Positions 28,077-36,614 of a stretch of 64,000 nucleotides of DNA are shown here, one piece after another. Location: the NCBI GenBank assembly GCA_965237725.1, contig OZ250151.1:744001-808000 (forward strand), read 5' to 3'. The position numbers and the translations under genes were made by a program. This stretch comes from G965237725 sp965237725 (GTDB lineage Bacteria > Pseudomonadota > Gammaproteobacteria > Arenicellales > Poriferihabitantaceae). The stretch's first letter is position 1. Each line of letters begins with the position of its first letter. The notes beneath the pieces were generated by a model, which saw only the letters and a list, made by a program, of their open reading frames with translations, was not told the DNA's origin and did no database searches.

Positions 28077-29348
28077 TTAACGGTTAATTTTTTCGAAATA
28101 GGCCTGTTTCATCGCCGTTTCAAAGTCATCATTGTTTTTATAATCAAACCCAAACACCGGCTCCCAGAATGACTGGGGTTCCATACAAAGGTAGAAAAAT
28201 ACTTTTTCATGCCAATGGCTTAATTGCTGATATACATGGCTGAACATTTCCAGCTTTACATCCACTGGATAGGAAAATTTTCCTGCGGACTCTTCCATGG
28301 GCATTTGTAAAATTTTGCTGGTCAAATCTCTCTGGCGAATGGTTTTCATCACCGACTTGGTAAATGTCAGGGTGCCCATTGAGATCAGCGCAACCTGTTC
28401 AGGTTCAAATTTTTCACAAATTGATTTACAGATATCTTGATAATCTGCTTTCCAGCCCTGGTAATGCACGATGGGGTGAAAATGAAATCCAACGATGCAG
28501 CCTTTATCCGTCAGTGCCCTGGCAGAATCAATACGCTGTTCAAGGCTTGCGGACAAATGTTCTTCATGATCGATGATGGTCTGTGGGTTCAATGACCAGG
28601 TGCAGATAACATTCTTTGGCACGGAATTTTTTAGCAACCAACCGATGTTTTTGGATTTGGTTTTTAATTCCAGAATCACATTGGGATGACGATCTGCAAA
28701 ATCACACAATGCCTCGAGCACGCCCTGATGGTTTCCCCACATTAAAGAATCCGAAGACTGTCCGGTTCCGATGTGATAGGTTTTTTCCGAGTCCAGTTCC
28801 AACCTGGAAAGTTTATCGGCAAAGCTGCTATCGAATACCACTTCATTGCCATGATAAAACGATTGAATACTGCAATAGCTGCAATCGAAGCCGCATTTCT
28901 CAACTGCATCCAGGGTCATTAAATTACAGCAACGGGTTCGCTCAGACGCCACCGGACAGCGCCCCAGTCCGAGTTTTGGTTGTACCGTGGTCTTGAGTAC
29001 CGGTTTCTGGGTTTTGGGTTTATCCTTTAATGAAATATGGTCGTAGTTATTTTCCTGGTTTCTTAACAATGCCTGTTTTGAATTCAGGATTTCCAGCGCG
29101 CGTTTTTTTGTCGCAACCACATCGCCATTTATGTTCTCTACTGGCCATTCGCTGGACAATGGTATTTCCTTCCAGCGACTACGATCCAGCGCCATTTCAC
29201 TCACCAGGCGTAACTCCTGGTGGGTGAAACGAAATTCAAAGGCTTTGTCTTTCAGAAATGCCTGTTCTTCCTCGGGTAAGCGCTCAAACTGGGTTTGACT
29301 TACAATCCGATTAAACTTGTCCTGATAATTAAAGGCAGACTCTGGCAT
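28077..29348 (-). CDS. Radical-SAM protein of the spore photoproduct lyase family
   Basis: The 423-residue product has C152, C156 and C159 (CGFDCSYC), the CX3CX2C motif binding the radical-SAM cluster. It also has the SPL-type context EKCGFDCSYCSIQSFY and GFHFHPIVHYQGW further on. SPL repairs the thymine spore photoproduct in spore-formers; this genome context is not that of a spore-former, and many gammaproteobacteria carry such homologues of unproven function. An extra Cys group RCPVASERTRCC (130-141) precedes the motif. DNA repair is possible but unproven. Confidence 0.78.
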   Translation of the reverse strand: MPESAFNYQDKFNRIVSQTQFERLPEEEQAFLKDKAFEFRFTHQELRLVSEMALDRSRWKEIPLSSEWPVENINGDVVATKKRALEILNSKQALLRNQENNYDHISLKDKPKTQKPVLKTTVQPKLGLGRCPVASERTRCCNLMTLDAVEKCGFDCSYCSIQSFYHGNEVVFDSSFADKLSRLELDSEKTYHIGTGQSSDSLMWGNHQGVLEALCDFADRHPNVILELKTKSKNIGWLLKNSVPKNVICTWSLNPQTIIDHEEHLSASLEQRIDSARALTDKGCIVGFHFHPIVHYQGWKADYQDICKSICEKFEPEQVALISMGTLTFTKSVMKTIRQRDLTSKILQMPMEESAGKFSYPVDVKLEMFSHVYQQLSHWHEKVFFYLCMEPQSFWEPVFGFDYKNNDDFETAMKQAYFEKINR

Positions 29349-29443
29349 GAAAATAAAATCTGTTAAATTTTGTGCTTGAATATAAATTGGCCGAAGTTTA
29401 TCACCATAATCATGACCAGAACCCCTCAGCGTTATTTACTAAA

Positions 29444-29642
29444 GGAACCTCTGAACAAGTCATGATCGATCAAATTGAGTCCAAACCCAATATATCGCGT
29501 GGCAATATCTACGTTAAAAAATCTCGCCCAAGTGATTGTATGGGCCCTGCTATTGCACCAATTTTTTGCCTTGATCTTGATAATTTTGCCCAGTGCCAGT
29601 TTAAGTGGCAACTTGATTCACCCAGACTTGTTCAGAGGTTCC
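29444..29642. mobile_element. MITE-like element, copy 3 (199 bp, inverted relative to copy 1)
   Basis: Perfect 18-bp terminal inverted repeats (29444-29461 and 29625-29642) and a core (TTAAAAAATCTCGC and GCTATTGCACCAATTTTTTGCCTTGATCTTGAT, in complement) shared with copies 1 and 2. It is about 39 bp longer, with extra sequence in both arms, so it is a distinct subtype. It is preceded by CTAAA and followed by TTAATAAA. It ends 48 nt before the ATG of the RnfB-like gene. Confidence 0.85.
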
Positions 29643-29690
29643 TTAATAAATTTTCCCATACAATACGATAAATTTTTCGAATTCCAAGTA

Positions 29691-30320
29691 ATGCCCGAAA
29701 GTTCATCATCAACCTATGAAGATCAAATTGATCGCTGCTTGCCCCAGACCCAGTGCACGCTGTGCACCTACCCCCGGTGCCGGGAATATGCCCAGGCCAT
29801 TGCAGCAGGTCAGGCTGAAATAAATCAATGCCCACCTGGCGGTGAAGTTACCATTGCGGCGCTCGCAAAACTGACGGGTAAGCCCGTAGTCCCACTGAAT
29901 GAAGATCATGGTATTACTGAGCCGAAAAGCATTGCACAGATTGTTGAGCCCCAATGCATTGGTTGCAAATTATGCATTAAGGCCTGCCCCGTAGACTGTA
30001 TAGTAGGCTCAGCCAAGTTAATGCATACCGTCATCGCAAACGATTGCACGGGATGTAAACTCTGTGTTCCGGTTTGCCCTACGGACTGCATCGATATGGT
30101 TTCACCTGAATTACAATCCACTGTAAACGAACATCCAAGCCCATGGCCGGATTTCACCGATGAGCAGGTGGCTCGAGGGCGTTTCAATACCGAACAAACC
30201 CTCGCTCGCAATGACCAACGGGAACACATAAGAATTAATCGGAAAAAGGCCGTATTGCGAAAAAACATGCAAAAGGAAATACTCGAAGCAATAAGACGTA
30301 AAAACGCGAGCAAATCTTAG
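29691..30320 (+). CDS. Stand-alone RnfB-like Fe-S protein
   Basis: The 209-residue protein resembles the soluble part of RnfB/RsxB. A first [4Fe-4S] domain uses C22, C25, C30 and C47. A bacterial ferredoxin domain uses CxxCxxCxxxC twice (89-99 and 119-129). A basic C-terminal tail follows. The ATG at 29691 was chosen; it has only a weak ribosome site. The open frame runs back to an ATG at 29475 inside the mobile element, adding 72 residues with a hydrophobic stretch. Canonical RnfB has an N-terminal membrane anchor, and no other rnf genes are present. nth follows 16 nt later, as rsx precedes nth in E. coli. Confidence 0.82.
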   Translation: MPESSSSTYEDQIDRCLPQTQCTLCTYPRCREYAQAIAAGQAEINQCPPGGEVTIAALAKLTGKPVVPLNEDHGITEPKSIAQIVEPQCIGCKLCIKACPVDCIVGSAKLMHTVIANDCTGCKLCVPVCPTDCIDMVSPELQSTVNEHPSPWPDFTDEQVARGRFNTEQTLARNDQREHIRINRKKAVLRKNMQKEILEAIRRKNASKS

Positions 30321-30336
30321 ATATTCAAATTTTTCA

Positions 30337-30966
30337 ATGACACCACGACAAATTACAACTGCATTTAAACGCCTGAAAAAGCACTCCCCGGCGCCGACGA
30401 CTGAGCTTGCCTATCAATCTGAATTCCAGTTGCTGATTTCCGTAATACTATCCGCCCAGGCCACGGATGTTTCGGTAAACCAGGCCACGCAAAAGCTTTA
30501 TGCTGTGGCTGGAACGCCCCTTGAAATCATGGATCTCGGTGTAAATAAACTGAAAAGCTATATCAAATCCATCGGATTGTTTAATACCAAAGCCGAAAAT
30601 GTAATAAAGACGTGTGGCATGTTGCTGGATCGACACGGTGGCGAAGTTCCGCGGACCCGTGAAGAACTGGAAGCGCTACCAGGGGTGGGGAGAAAAACCG
30701 CAAATGTGATTCTCAATACCGCTTTCGGCCAGCCGACCATAGCGGTTGATACCCATATTTTTCGGGTTTCCAATCGCACCGGAATTGCCCCTGGCAAAGA
30801 TGTGCTGGTGGTTGAAAAGGCACTACTGCAGCGGGTTCCCGATCGTTTTAAACTCGATGCCCATCACTGGCTAATATTACACGGACGATATACCTGTATC
30901 GCCCGCAATCCAAAGTGCGACGAATGCATTCTAAGTGATCTATGCGACACTGCATTTAGCTACTAA
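30337..30966 (+). CDS. nth: Endonuclease III
   Basis: Nth is a bifunctional glycosylase/AP lyase for oxidised pyrimidines. The HhH motif LPGVGRKTA carries K120, and D138 in VDTH completes the active site. The [4Fe-4S] ligands are C187, C194, C197 and C203. All are at the numbers seen in E. coli Nth. Length 209 aa. It directly follows the RnfB-like gene and is probably cotranscribed with it. Confidence 0.97.
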   Translation: MTPRQITTAFKRLKKHSPAPTTELAYQSEFQLLISVILSAQATDVSVNQATQKLYAVAGTPLEIMDLGVNKLKSYIKSIGLFNTKAENVIKTCGMLLDRHGGEVPRTREELEALPGVGRKTANVILNTAFGQPTIAVDTHIFRVSNRTGIAPGKDVLVVEKALLQRVPDRFKLDAHHWLILHGRYTCIARNPKCDECILSDLCDTAFSY

Positions 30967-31131
30967 CATACCAGTCAAATGCCGCTATTTCGGGTATCAT
31001 AACAGTAGAAATTATTGAACCATTTTGAAAAAATGAGCACTAAACGGGTTAGTCATTCGTTAAGATTACCCAGCCACTCTCCATTATTACTATTAGAATA
31101 ATTATTTCAAAGTTTATCCGTATAATATTCC

Positions 31132-32100
31132 ATGGACATAAAAGTAAATCACGACTTTAACCAGGTTCTCAAAACGCATAATTGCTTCCCACTTCGCCGG
31201 GCTGAATTGTCTGAATTACAGATCAATATAGGCTATCTATGTAATCAGGCCTGTGAACACTGCCATGTTGAAGCCGGCCCGAAACGTACAGAAATGATGA
31301 CCTGGGAAACCATGGAAAAAACCTTGCTCTGGGCAAAGGAAAACCAAATCAAGGCTGTAGATATTACCGGCGGGGCGCCGGAGATGATCCCCAACTTTCG
31401 AGCATTCTGCGATGGCTTTATTAAACAGGGTATTCGAATTACCTCGCGCTGCAATATTACCGTTCAATACGAACCCGGCCAGGCGGACCTGCCTAAATGG
31501 TATGCTGATCGAAAAATTCGTCTGGTTTGTTCCCTGCCCTGTTACACCTCTAAGAATGTCGACCAGCAACGCGGCAAAGGGGTATTTGGCAAAAGTATTT
31601 CGGGCCTTCAAGCGTTTAACGCCGTGGGTTATGGGCGATCTGAAGATTTAACAATTGACCTTGTATATAACCCAATCGGACCGGTTTTACCTCCAGCACA
31701 AGCTGGGCTCGAAAACGATTACAAAACCCGATTGAAAACAGATTTTGATATTGATTTTAACAATCTGCTGACCATCACCAATTTGCCTATTAATCGTTTC
31801 GAACATTATCTTGATCGCACTGGACAATTAGAAAGTTATCAGCAATTACTGGTCGAAAACTTTAATCCGGCAACCGTTGAACCGCTAATGTGCCGACACC
31901 TGATCAGCGTGGACTGGCAGGGTTATGTTTATGATTGTGATTTCAATCAAATGCTGGGATTGCCTTTGGCCGCAAGTGGCAAGAAACAACTATGGGAAAT
32001 AAATGCTGAGCAGTTAAAACACGGCCCCGTAGCATTGGCCAATCATTGTTTCGGTTGCACCGCTGGTGCGGGCAGCAGTTGTGGTGGCGCGCTTACCTAG
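31132..32100 (+). CDS. ArsS-like radical-SAM protein
   Basis: Radical-SAM enzyme with CNQACEHC (37-44; C37, C41, C44) and a Cys-rich C-terminal domain ending CFGCTAGAGSSCGGALT (306-322). This layout matches the ArsS group (radical SAM/Cys-rich), proposed to act in arsenosugar synthesis and including selenoprotein members. Here cysteines are encoded throughout and no in-frame TGA occurs before the TAG stop. No arsM or arsR was seen in the window. Its stop abuts the stop of the convergent YqaA-type gene. Confidence 0.82.
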   Translation: MDIKVNHDFNQVLKTHNCFPLRRAELSELQINIGYLCNQACEHCHVEAGPKRTEMMTWETMEKTLLWAKENQIKAVDITGGAPEMIPNFRAFCDGFIKQGIRITSRCNITVQYEPGQADLPKWYADRKIRLVCSLPCYTSKNVDQQRGKGVFGKSISGLQAFNAVGYGRSEDLTIDLVYNPIGPVLPPAQAGLENDYKTRLKTDFDIDFNNLLTITNLPINRFEHYLDRTGQLESYQQLLVENFNPATVEPLMCRHLISVDWQGYVYDCDFNQMLGLPLAASGKKQLWEINAEQLKHGPVALANHCFGCTAGAGSSCGGALT

Positions 32101-32562
32101 TTAACTTATTGGTGCTGTAGACCAGGGTTGGGTAAAGGCCCATAGTAAAACCAGATAACGAATAAATTTACTGATAAATATCATTATCATACTAGGCCAA
32201 ACTGGCAGGCGCAGATAACCCGCGGCGAGGCATAATGGATCACCAATAACCGGCATCCAGCTAAAAAACAAAACCGGGACCCCCCATTTTCTTACCCGTA
32301 TCAATGCCTTGTCATTGAGCTTAAACATCCCCTGAATTTTGTGGTGCCAGGAAGTTCCGCTGAGCCCGTGGTTCAAGACCATGCCCATAAAATAAGTGAT
32401 TATTCCCCCAAGCGTATTTCCTGCGGTGGCAACTGCTAAGAGCAGAGCGAAACTATACCCAGCGGATTGATACATATAGTAGAGCAAGACCTCAACCCCA
32501 CCGGGTACTAGAGTTGAAGCCAGAAGCGAACCGATAAATAAAGAAGAAAGCGAGTTAATCAT
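32101..32562 (-). CDS. YqaA/DedA-type small membrane protein
   Basis: The 153-residue protein has about four hydrophobic segments and the DedA-related stretch ATAGNTLGGIITYFMGM (45-61). Another conserved part is FFSWMPVIGDPLCLAAGYLRLP (99-120). It belongs to the short YqaA branch of the SNARE-associated/DedA superfamily. These proteins act in the inner membrane in lipid or envelope homeostasis; the specific role is unknown. Confidence 0.8.
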   Translation of the reverse strand: MINSLSSLFIGSLLASTLVPGGVEVLLYYMYQSAGYSFALLLAVATAGNTLGGIITYFMGMVLNHGLSGTSWHHKIQGMFKLNDKALIRVRKWGVPVLFFSWMPVIGDPLCLAAGYLRLPVWPSMIMIFISKFIRYLVLLWAFTQPWSTAPIS

Positions 32563-32692
32563 GGTTCGTGTCTTGTATTACCTGTTGCGGGGACGACCAT
32601 TCCTCCTGAGGACTGAACTGTTTCAGCTAATAAATCCCATTCCGCTAAAATACACTCGGATTTAAATTAGCCCGCGCAGAAATACAGAGCAA

Positions 32693-33058
32693 CTAAAAAC
32701 CCCATTCAATAAATTTAGTTATAAAGGTCGACACGCCTCTCGCGAATTCACTTTCCAGCGGAAATGACAACATGCCCATAACCGAATAACCGAGTAACCA
32801 GGGCATGATATAAAAACGAATGATGTAGAAAAACCAGGCAACAAACAGGGGGACAAGGGGAGGAATTAAAAAGTTCGGGGTTACCGGTGCGAATAATTTT
32901 ATCAGGGGGTCTGTATATTTCACAAACACCCGCATAAAGAAAAATGAACTGTCCTGGGGCAGGAAAATACCCATGGCAAATCGCCCAATCAGAGTCCACA
33001 TGATCATGCCGAGGATATAGTCCAGGGTTAGTAGCCAGGTTGGAAATGCTGCGTACAT
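32693..33058 (-). CDS. YggT-like integral membrane protein
   Basis: The 121-residue product is strongly hydrophobic. Two to three membrane segments are separated by a DPLIKLFAPVTPNF motif (50-63) reminiscent of the DPLL...P segment of YggT proteins. Assignment is tentative. It is on the same strand as the YqaA-type gene, 130 nt upstream of it. Confidence 0.55.
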   Translation of the reverse strand: MYAAFPTWLLTLDYILGMIMWTLIGRFAMGIFLPQDSSFFFMRVFVKYTDPLIKLFAPVTPNFLIPPLVPLFVAWFFYIIRFYIMPWLLGYSVMGMLSFPLESEFARGVSTFITKFIEWGF

Positions 33059-33194
33059 GTTTTATAAATTTATCAAGATTAATGAAAATAACCAGATTGA
33101 ATGAGACTAACTATTATTGTCAAACGAGCATCAAATTATGCAATTTAAAATTCAGATTTTTTCGTGATAAAAAGGCAACATTCGACGAAAACCT

Positions 33195-33256
33195 GAGTGT
33201 ATAAATAATACACGAGGATTTGAGGAGAATGCTAACGAATTTAGCGCCGAAAAAGA
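33195..33256 (+). repeat. Intergenic repeat unit A
   Basis: It begins GAGTGTATAAATAATACACG, continues AGGATTTGAGGAGAATGCTAACGAATTTAGCGCC, and resembles unit B at 33356 in order and spacing. The first part is itself an inverted repeat (GTGTAT/ATACAC). Confidence 0.5.
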
Positions 33257-33355
33257 CTTCTGACTTGCTTAATCGCATTGAGAAATTAACTTGCGAAACT
33301 TATACAAAAATCAATTTATTTGTGCAAGAGCGCGGCAATGTCGCGCGCAGATTCC

Positions 33356-33418
33356 GAGTGTATAGTGAATACATGAGGAATAGAGCACGACATTAACGAA
33401 GTTCTTGTGCGCATAGAT
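33356..33418 (+). repeat. Intergenic repeat unit B
   Basis: It begins GAGTGTATAGTGAATACATG, continues AGGAATAGAGCACGACATTAACGAAGTTCTTGTGC, and is a diverged copy of unit A, 161 nt downstream in the same orientation. The stretch 33059-33588 around both units holds no credible gene. Confidence 0.5.
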
Positions 33419-33588
33419 TGATTTTTGGCATCACCGCTCCTGCGCGTCCAATAATAAATATTGTTGCACAATGGATTCGAGTGCTTGGGATCGCTCATTC
33501 GCATGACCACCATGGACGGTGGAAATGCCGAAAATGCAGGAGCAATTTTCGGCCCCAAGACCGCGATCTACCTACATCCATGTAGGCA

Positions 33589-33614
33589 AAAAAAGCCGGG
33601 GCAAGCCCCGGCTT
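33589..33614 (-). terminator. Intrinsic terminator after the symporter operon
   Basis: AAGCCGGGGC (33593-33602) pairs with GCCCCGGCTT (33605-33614). Read on the minus strand it is followed by a run of seven T. It lies 22 nt after the symporter stop codon. Confidence 0.9.
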
Positions 33615-33635
33615 CTATTTAAGTCTCTGATAAAA

Positions 33636-35450
33636 CTAGTGAGTAGAATCAAGCACCGTTTTACCAGCAGGCACGCGGATTTCATCAACCATTGCCTGTG
33701 TTTCTGCATCGGGTTCAGCGGTCATGAGTGAAACGGCCACCATAGCGATCAGACTCACTGGCATGCCAATGATTCCGAATCGTAAGTGATCGATTCCCAA
33801 CCACGGATCATTACCCAGGAATGCTGGAGCAACCCAGTACAGATAGATACTACCTGCAATAAAGCCGCATAACATACCTGCCAATGCACCTGGACGGTTA
33901 GCCCGCTTCCACCATATTCCCAGTACGATTGGGAAGAACAGTCCGGAACATGCGAAGTCGAATGCCCATGCAACTGCACCTAATATACTGGTGAGTTTTA
34001 GACTGGCCACGAACGCACCAGCAGCACCAATCACTAATAACAGAATCCGGGCAACCAGGAGTCGCTTTTTGGTTTCTGCTTTTGGATCAATGATTTTGTA
34101 GTACAAATCGTGAGACAGTGCATTTGCAATGGCCAGCAATAAACCATCTGCTGTGGACATCGCTGCTGCCATACCGCCAGCTGCAACCAGGCCTGAAATT
34201 ACATAGGGCAAGCCCGCTATTTCTGGCGTCGCCAGCACAACGATATCGCCACGCATGAAGAACTCATTGAGTTGCAGCAGACCATCGCCGTTAGCGTCGA
34301 TTATCTGGACAAATCCAATATTAGCCCATTTCTGCACCCATTCCAGTGCGTTTACCTCGACAATGGCCTTACCAATAATACCCGTGGCCAGATTTGGATC
34401 CAGGACCTGGAGTTTGGTAAATGTTGCCAATGCTGGCGCTGTGAAATAGAGCAAGAAGATAAAGAACAGTGACCATGCAACGGATTGACGCGCTGCCTTG
34501 ACCGAAGGTGTCGTGAAGTACCGCATCAGGATGTGCGGTAGTGATGCAGTACCTGCCATCATACACAATACCAGTGTTACGAACTTCCAGGGATCTCCTG
34601 GTGCTGCGTGGCCAACGCTTAAGGCTTTAAGACCTTTCTTCGCGCCTTCAACAGCTTCCAGCGACCCCAGGTTATACAGGGCTTCGAGTTCACCAATTCG
34701 GGCGACCGCGTCACCATATACGAATTGCGGAACCAGACCAAATCCCTGTTTGTTGGACATCCAGAAAACTGGAACCAGATAAGCGATGATCAATACAATA
34801 TACTGCGCAACCTGGGTCCAGGTAACTGCCCGCATTCCACCTAACATGGAACACAGCAAAATACCCGACAGACCGAACCAGACACCGACTTCAAATGGAA
34901 TTTGAAGGGCTCGTGCAGCAATGGTACCTGTCGCATTAATCTGAGCTGTTACATAGGTAAACGATGCTACGGTCAGAACGACTACCGCGAAGAATCGCGC
35001 CAGGTTTCCACCATAACGTGTACCGATGAAATCAGGCACCGTGTAGCAACCAAACTTACGCAGGTAAGGGGCCATCAGAGATGCCACCAGTACATACCCA
35101 CCAGTCCAGCCAACTACGAATGCTAAGTAGCCGTGGCCACCAAAATAAATACCACCAGCCATCGCAACGAAGGATGCACCTGACATCCAGTCCGCGGCAG
35201 TCGCCATACCATTAAATACAGCTGGAACCTGACGGCCCGCAACATAGTAGGCATCAACCTGCATGGTACGCGATAGCCATCCAATTCCCGCATAAATTAC
35301 AACGGTGAATGCTACGAATAAAATACCAATGGTATCTGCACCAACGCCCATCTGTTCAAGGATGGCCATGAGGACAACGAAAATTAAAAATCCACCGGTA
35401 TACAGGCCATAGACCTTGGGTAGATTGTCGATAAAATCACCTTTAATCAT
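33636..35450 (-). CDS. Sodium:solute symporter, VC_2705-type (acetate permease-like)
   Basis: The 604-residue SSS-family transporter has about 13 transmembrane helices. It has the SSS signature region YYVAGRQVPAVFNGMATAADWMSGASF (69-95) and the AAALSTADG-like AAAMSTADGLLLAIANALSHDLY, close to ActP. It is long because of inserts around 245-285 and 350-400. Residues 385-396 form a textbook EF-hand calcium loop (D385, N387, D389, G390, E396). It is 3 nt downstream of the DUF4212 gene. Organic-acid import is likely; the precise substrate is not known. Confidence 0.88.
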   Translation of the reverse strand: MIKGDFIDNLPKVYGLYTGGFLIFVVLMAILEQMGVGADTIGILFVAFTVVIYAGIGWLSRTMQVDAYYVAGRQVPAVFNGMATAADWMSGASFVAMAGGIYFGGHGYLAFVVGWTGGYVLVASLMAPYLRKFGCYTVPDFIGTRYGGNLARFFAVVVLTVASFTYVTAQINATGTIAARALQIPFEVGVWFGLSGILLCSMLGGMRAVTWTQVAQYIVLIIAYLVPVFWMSNKQGFGLVPQFVYGDAVARIGELEALYNLGSLEAVEGAKKGLKALSVGHAAPGDPWKFVTLVLCMMAGTASLPHILMRYFTTPSVKAARQSVAWSLFFIFLLYFTAPALATFTKLQVLDPNLATGIIGKAIVEVNALEWVQKWANIGFVQIIDANGDGLLQLNEFFMRGDIVVLATPEIAGLPYVISGLVAAGGMAAAMSTADGLLLAIANALSHDLYYKIIDPKAETKKRLLVARILLLVIGAAGAFVASLKLTSILGAVAWAFDFACSGLFFPIVLGIWWKRANRPGALAGMLCGFIAGSIYLYWVAPAFLGNDPWLGIDHLRFGIIGMPVSLIAMVAVSLMTAEPDAETQAMVDEIRVPAGKTVLDSTH

Positions 35451-35453
35451 TGT

Positions 35454-35711
35454 TTATTCCTCCGCGAAACCAGTTTCCTGGTCAATTTTATGCTGCGCTC
35501 TGACAAACCAGAAAATTAGAACCACGAAGATAACTTCGGAGCCCTGAGCAGCCATGTAATAACCCAGCGGAAAGCCCATAAACGAAAATGCGTTTAGCGC
35601 ACCTGCAAACCAATGGACCACGAATGAAAAAATAAACCAAATAATAAGAGTGGTGATCATTAGGCCCTTGGTTCGGCTCCAATGAACAGCTCTTTGGCTT
35701 GAATCAGTCAT
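35454..35711 (-). CDS. DUF4212 small subunit of the sodium/solute symporter
   Basis: The 85-residue protein has two membrane helices (about 17-40 and 52-72) with WFAGALN and FPLGYYMAAQGSE between them. This is the standard small partner encoded just before VC_2705-type symporters. The 3-nt gap to the symporter indicates coupled expression. Confidence 0.9.
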   Translation of the reverse strand: MTDSSQRAVHWSRTKGLMITTLIIWFIFSFVVHWFAGALNAFSFMGFPLGYYMAAQGSEVIFVVLIFWFVRAQHKIDQETGFAEE

Positions 35712-35891
35712 ATATCTTCCTCGTTAAAATGTTAGTAAATTGTAGAATTTAAAATTATTATAAAAATAAAGAGTTGATAGACATAACGTAAAAATTACGT
35801 TGCGCTATGATATCGTTATGCAAATCCATTGTCACTCTTGTAATCAGTTTTATTTTATGTTTGCCCAACATTTTCTAATGATTAACTTAGT

Positions 35892-36578
35892 ATGCCTTCT
35901 TTAGCAAAAATGATGAAAACAGTTCCTAACGTCCTGTTTTCTAAGGATTCGTGGAAAACCTTTGCAGACTATGTCGGCCTGGGCAGAGCCAAGAAAATAG
36001 AAACCATCGAAAATTCCCATTCCCTGGAAGAATTTCTCAATGCCCGGTCGAGCCATGTCTCGCAAACATCCTTGTATGGTTATCTTAGGACTCGGGCGGG
36101 TACACGCTATCCTGAGTTATTCGAAAATCCAGGCATTTTGATATCCATCAATATGGCTAAATGGCAAATTTGGTTGGCCTGCCTGTCGGATTTAACAATA
36201 TATATGGGCGGATTGATCAACCAGAGAACTGGCATAAATTCCGATAAAATCGCTGAAACCCTTTCTTCTTCGGTTAAAAACATTCTGGAACAAACAGGAA
36301 TTCCGGAAGAAGCATCGCCGGAATTCAGCAATACTGCAGAAGAATTGTGTCGTCGGGTCGCTAATTGTGATTACAGCACCATCGAGGATAATGAAAAGCC
36401 TTTCAGCAAAAGCCCGGAATCGTTATTTTACTGGGCGCCCGTAGCAGACGAACTAAAAAATCGGGACAAGGAAATTGTTAAGAACTCGGTTCGTTTTCGC
36501 TGGCAGGAAATTCGGCGAAGCGCACGCGAACAGTTGGATGCGGAGGCATTAATGGAAAGTGTATCCACAACTTCGTGA
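35892..36578 (+). CDS. Uncharacterised protein
   Basis: I do not recognise the family. The 228-residue product is largely helical, with a mildly hydrophobic central part (INMAKWQIWLACLSDLTIYMGGLI, about 85-108) that could bind a membrane or form a helical core. An acidic middle and a basic RWQEIRRSAREQ C-terminal helix follow. No catalytic motif is visible. It is divergent from the symporter pair and 36 nt upstream of the amidase gene, so it may be cotranscribed with the amidase. Confidence 0.6.
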   Translation: MPSLAKMMKTVPNVLFSKDSWKTFADYVGLGRAKKIETIENSHSLEEFLNARSSHVSQTSLYGYLRTRAGTRYPELFENPGILISINMAKWQIWLACLSDLTIYMGGLINQRTGINSDKIAETLSSSVKNILEQTGIPEEASPEFSNTAEELCRRVANCDYSTIEDNEKPFSKSPESLFYWAPVADELKNRDKEIVKNSVRFRWQEIRRSAREQLDAEALMESVSTTS

Positions 36579-36614
36579 CAACATTAAAATCGCTATCGTC
36601 TTTGAAAATATTTA

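Noticed and set aside
31132..32100. Selenocysteine codon in the ArsS-like gene
   Set aside because: Cysteine codons are used at the C-terminal motif and no in-frame TGA precedes the TAG stop.
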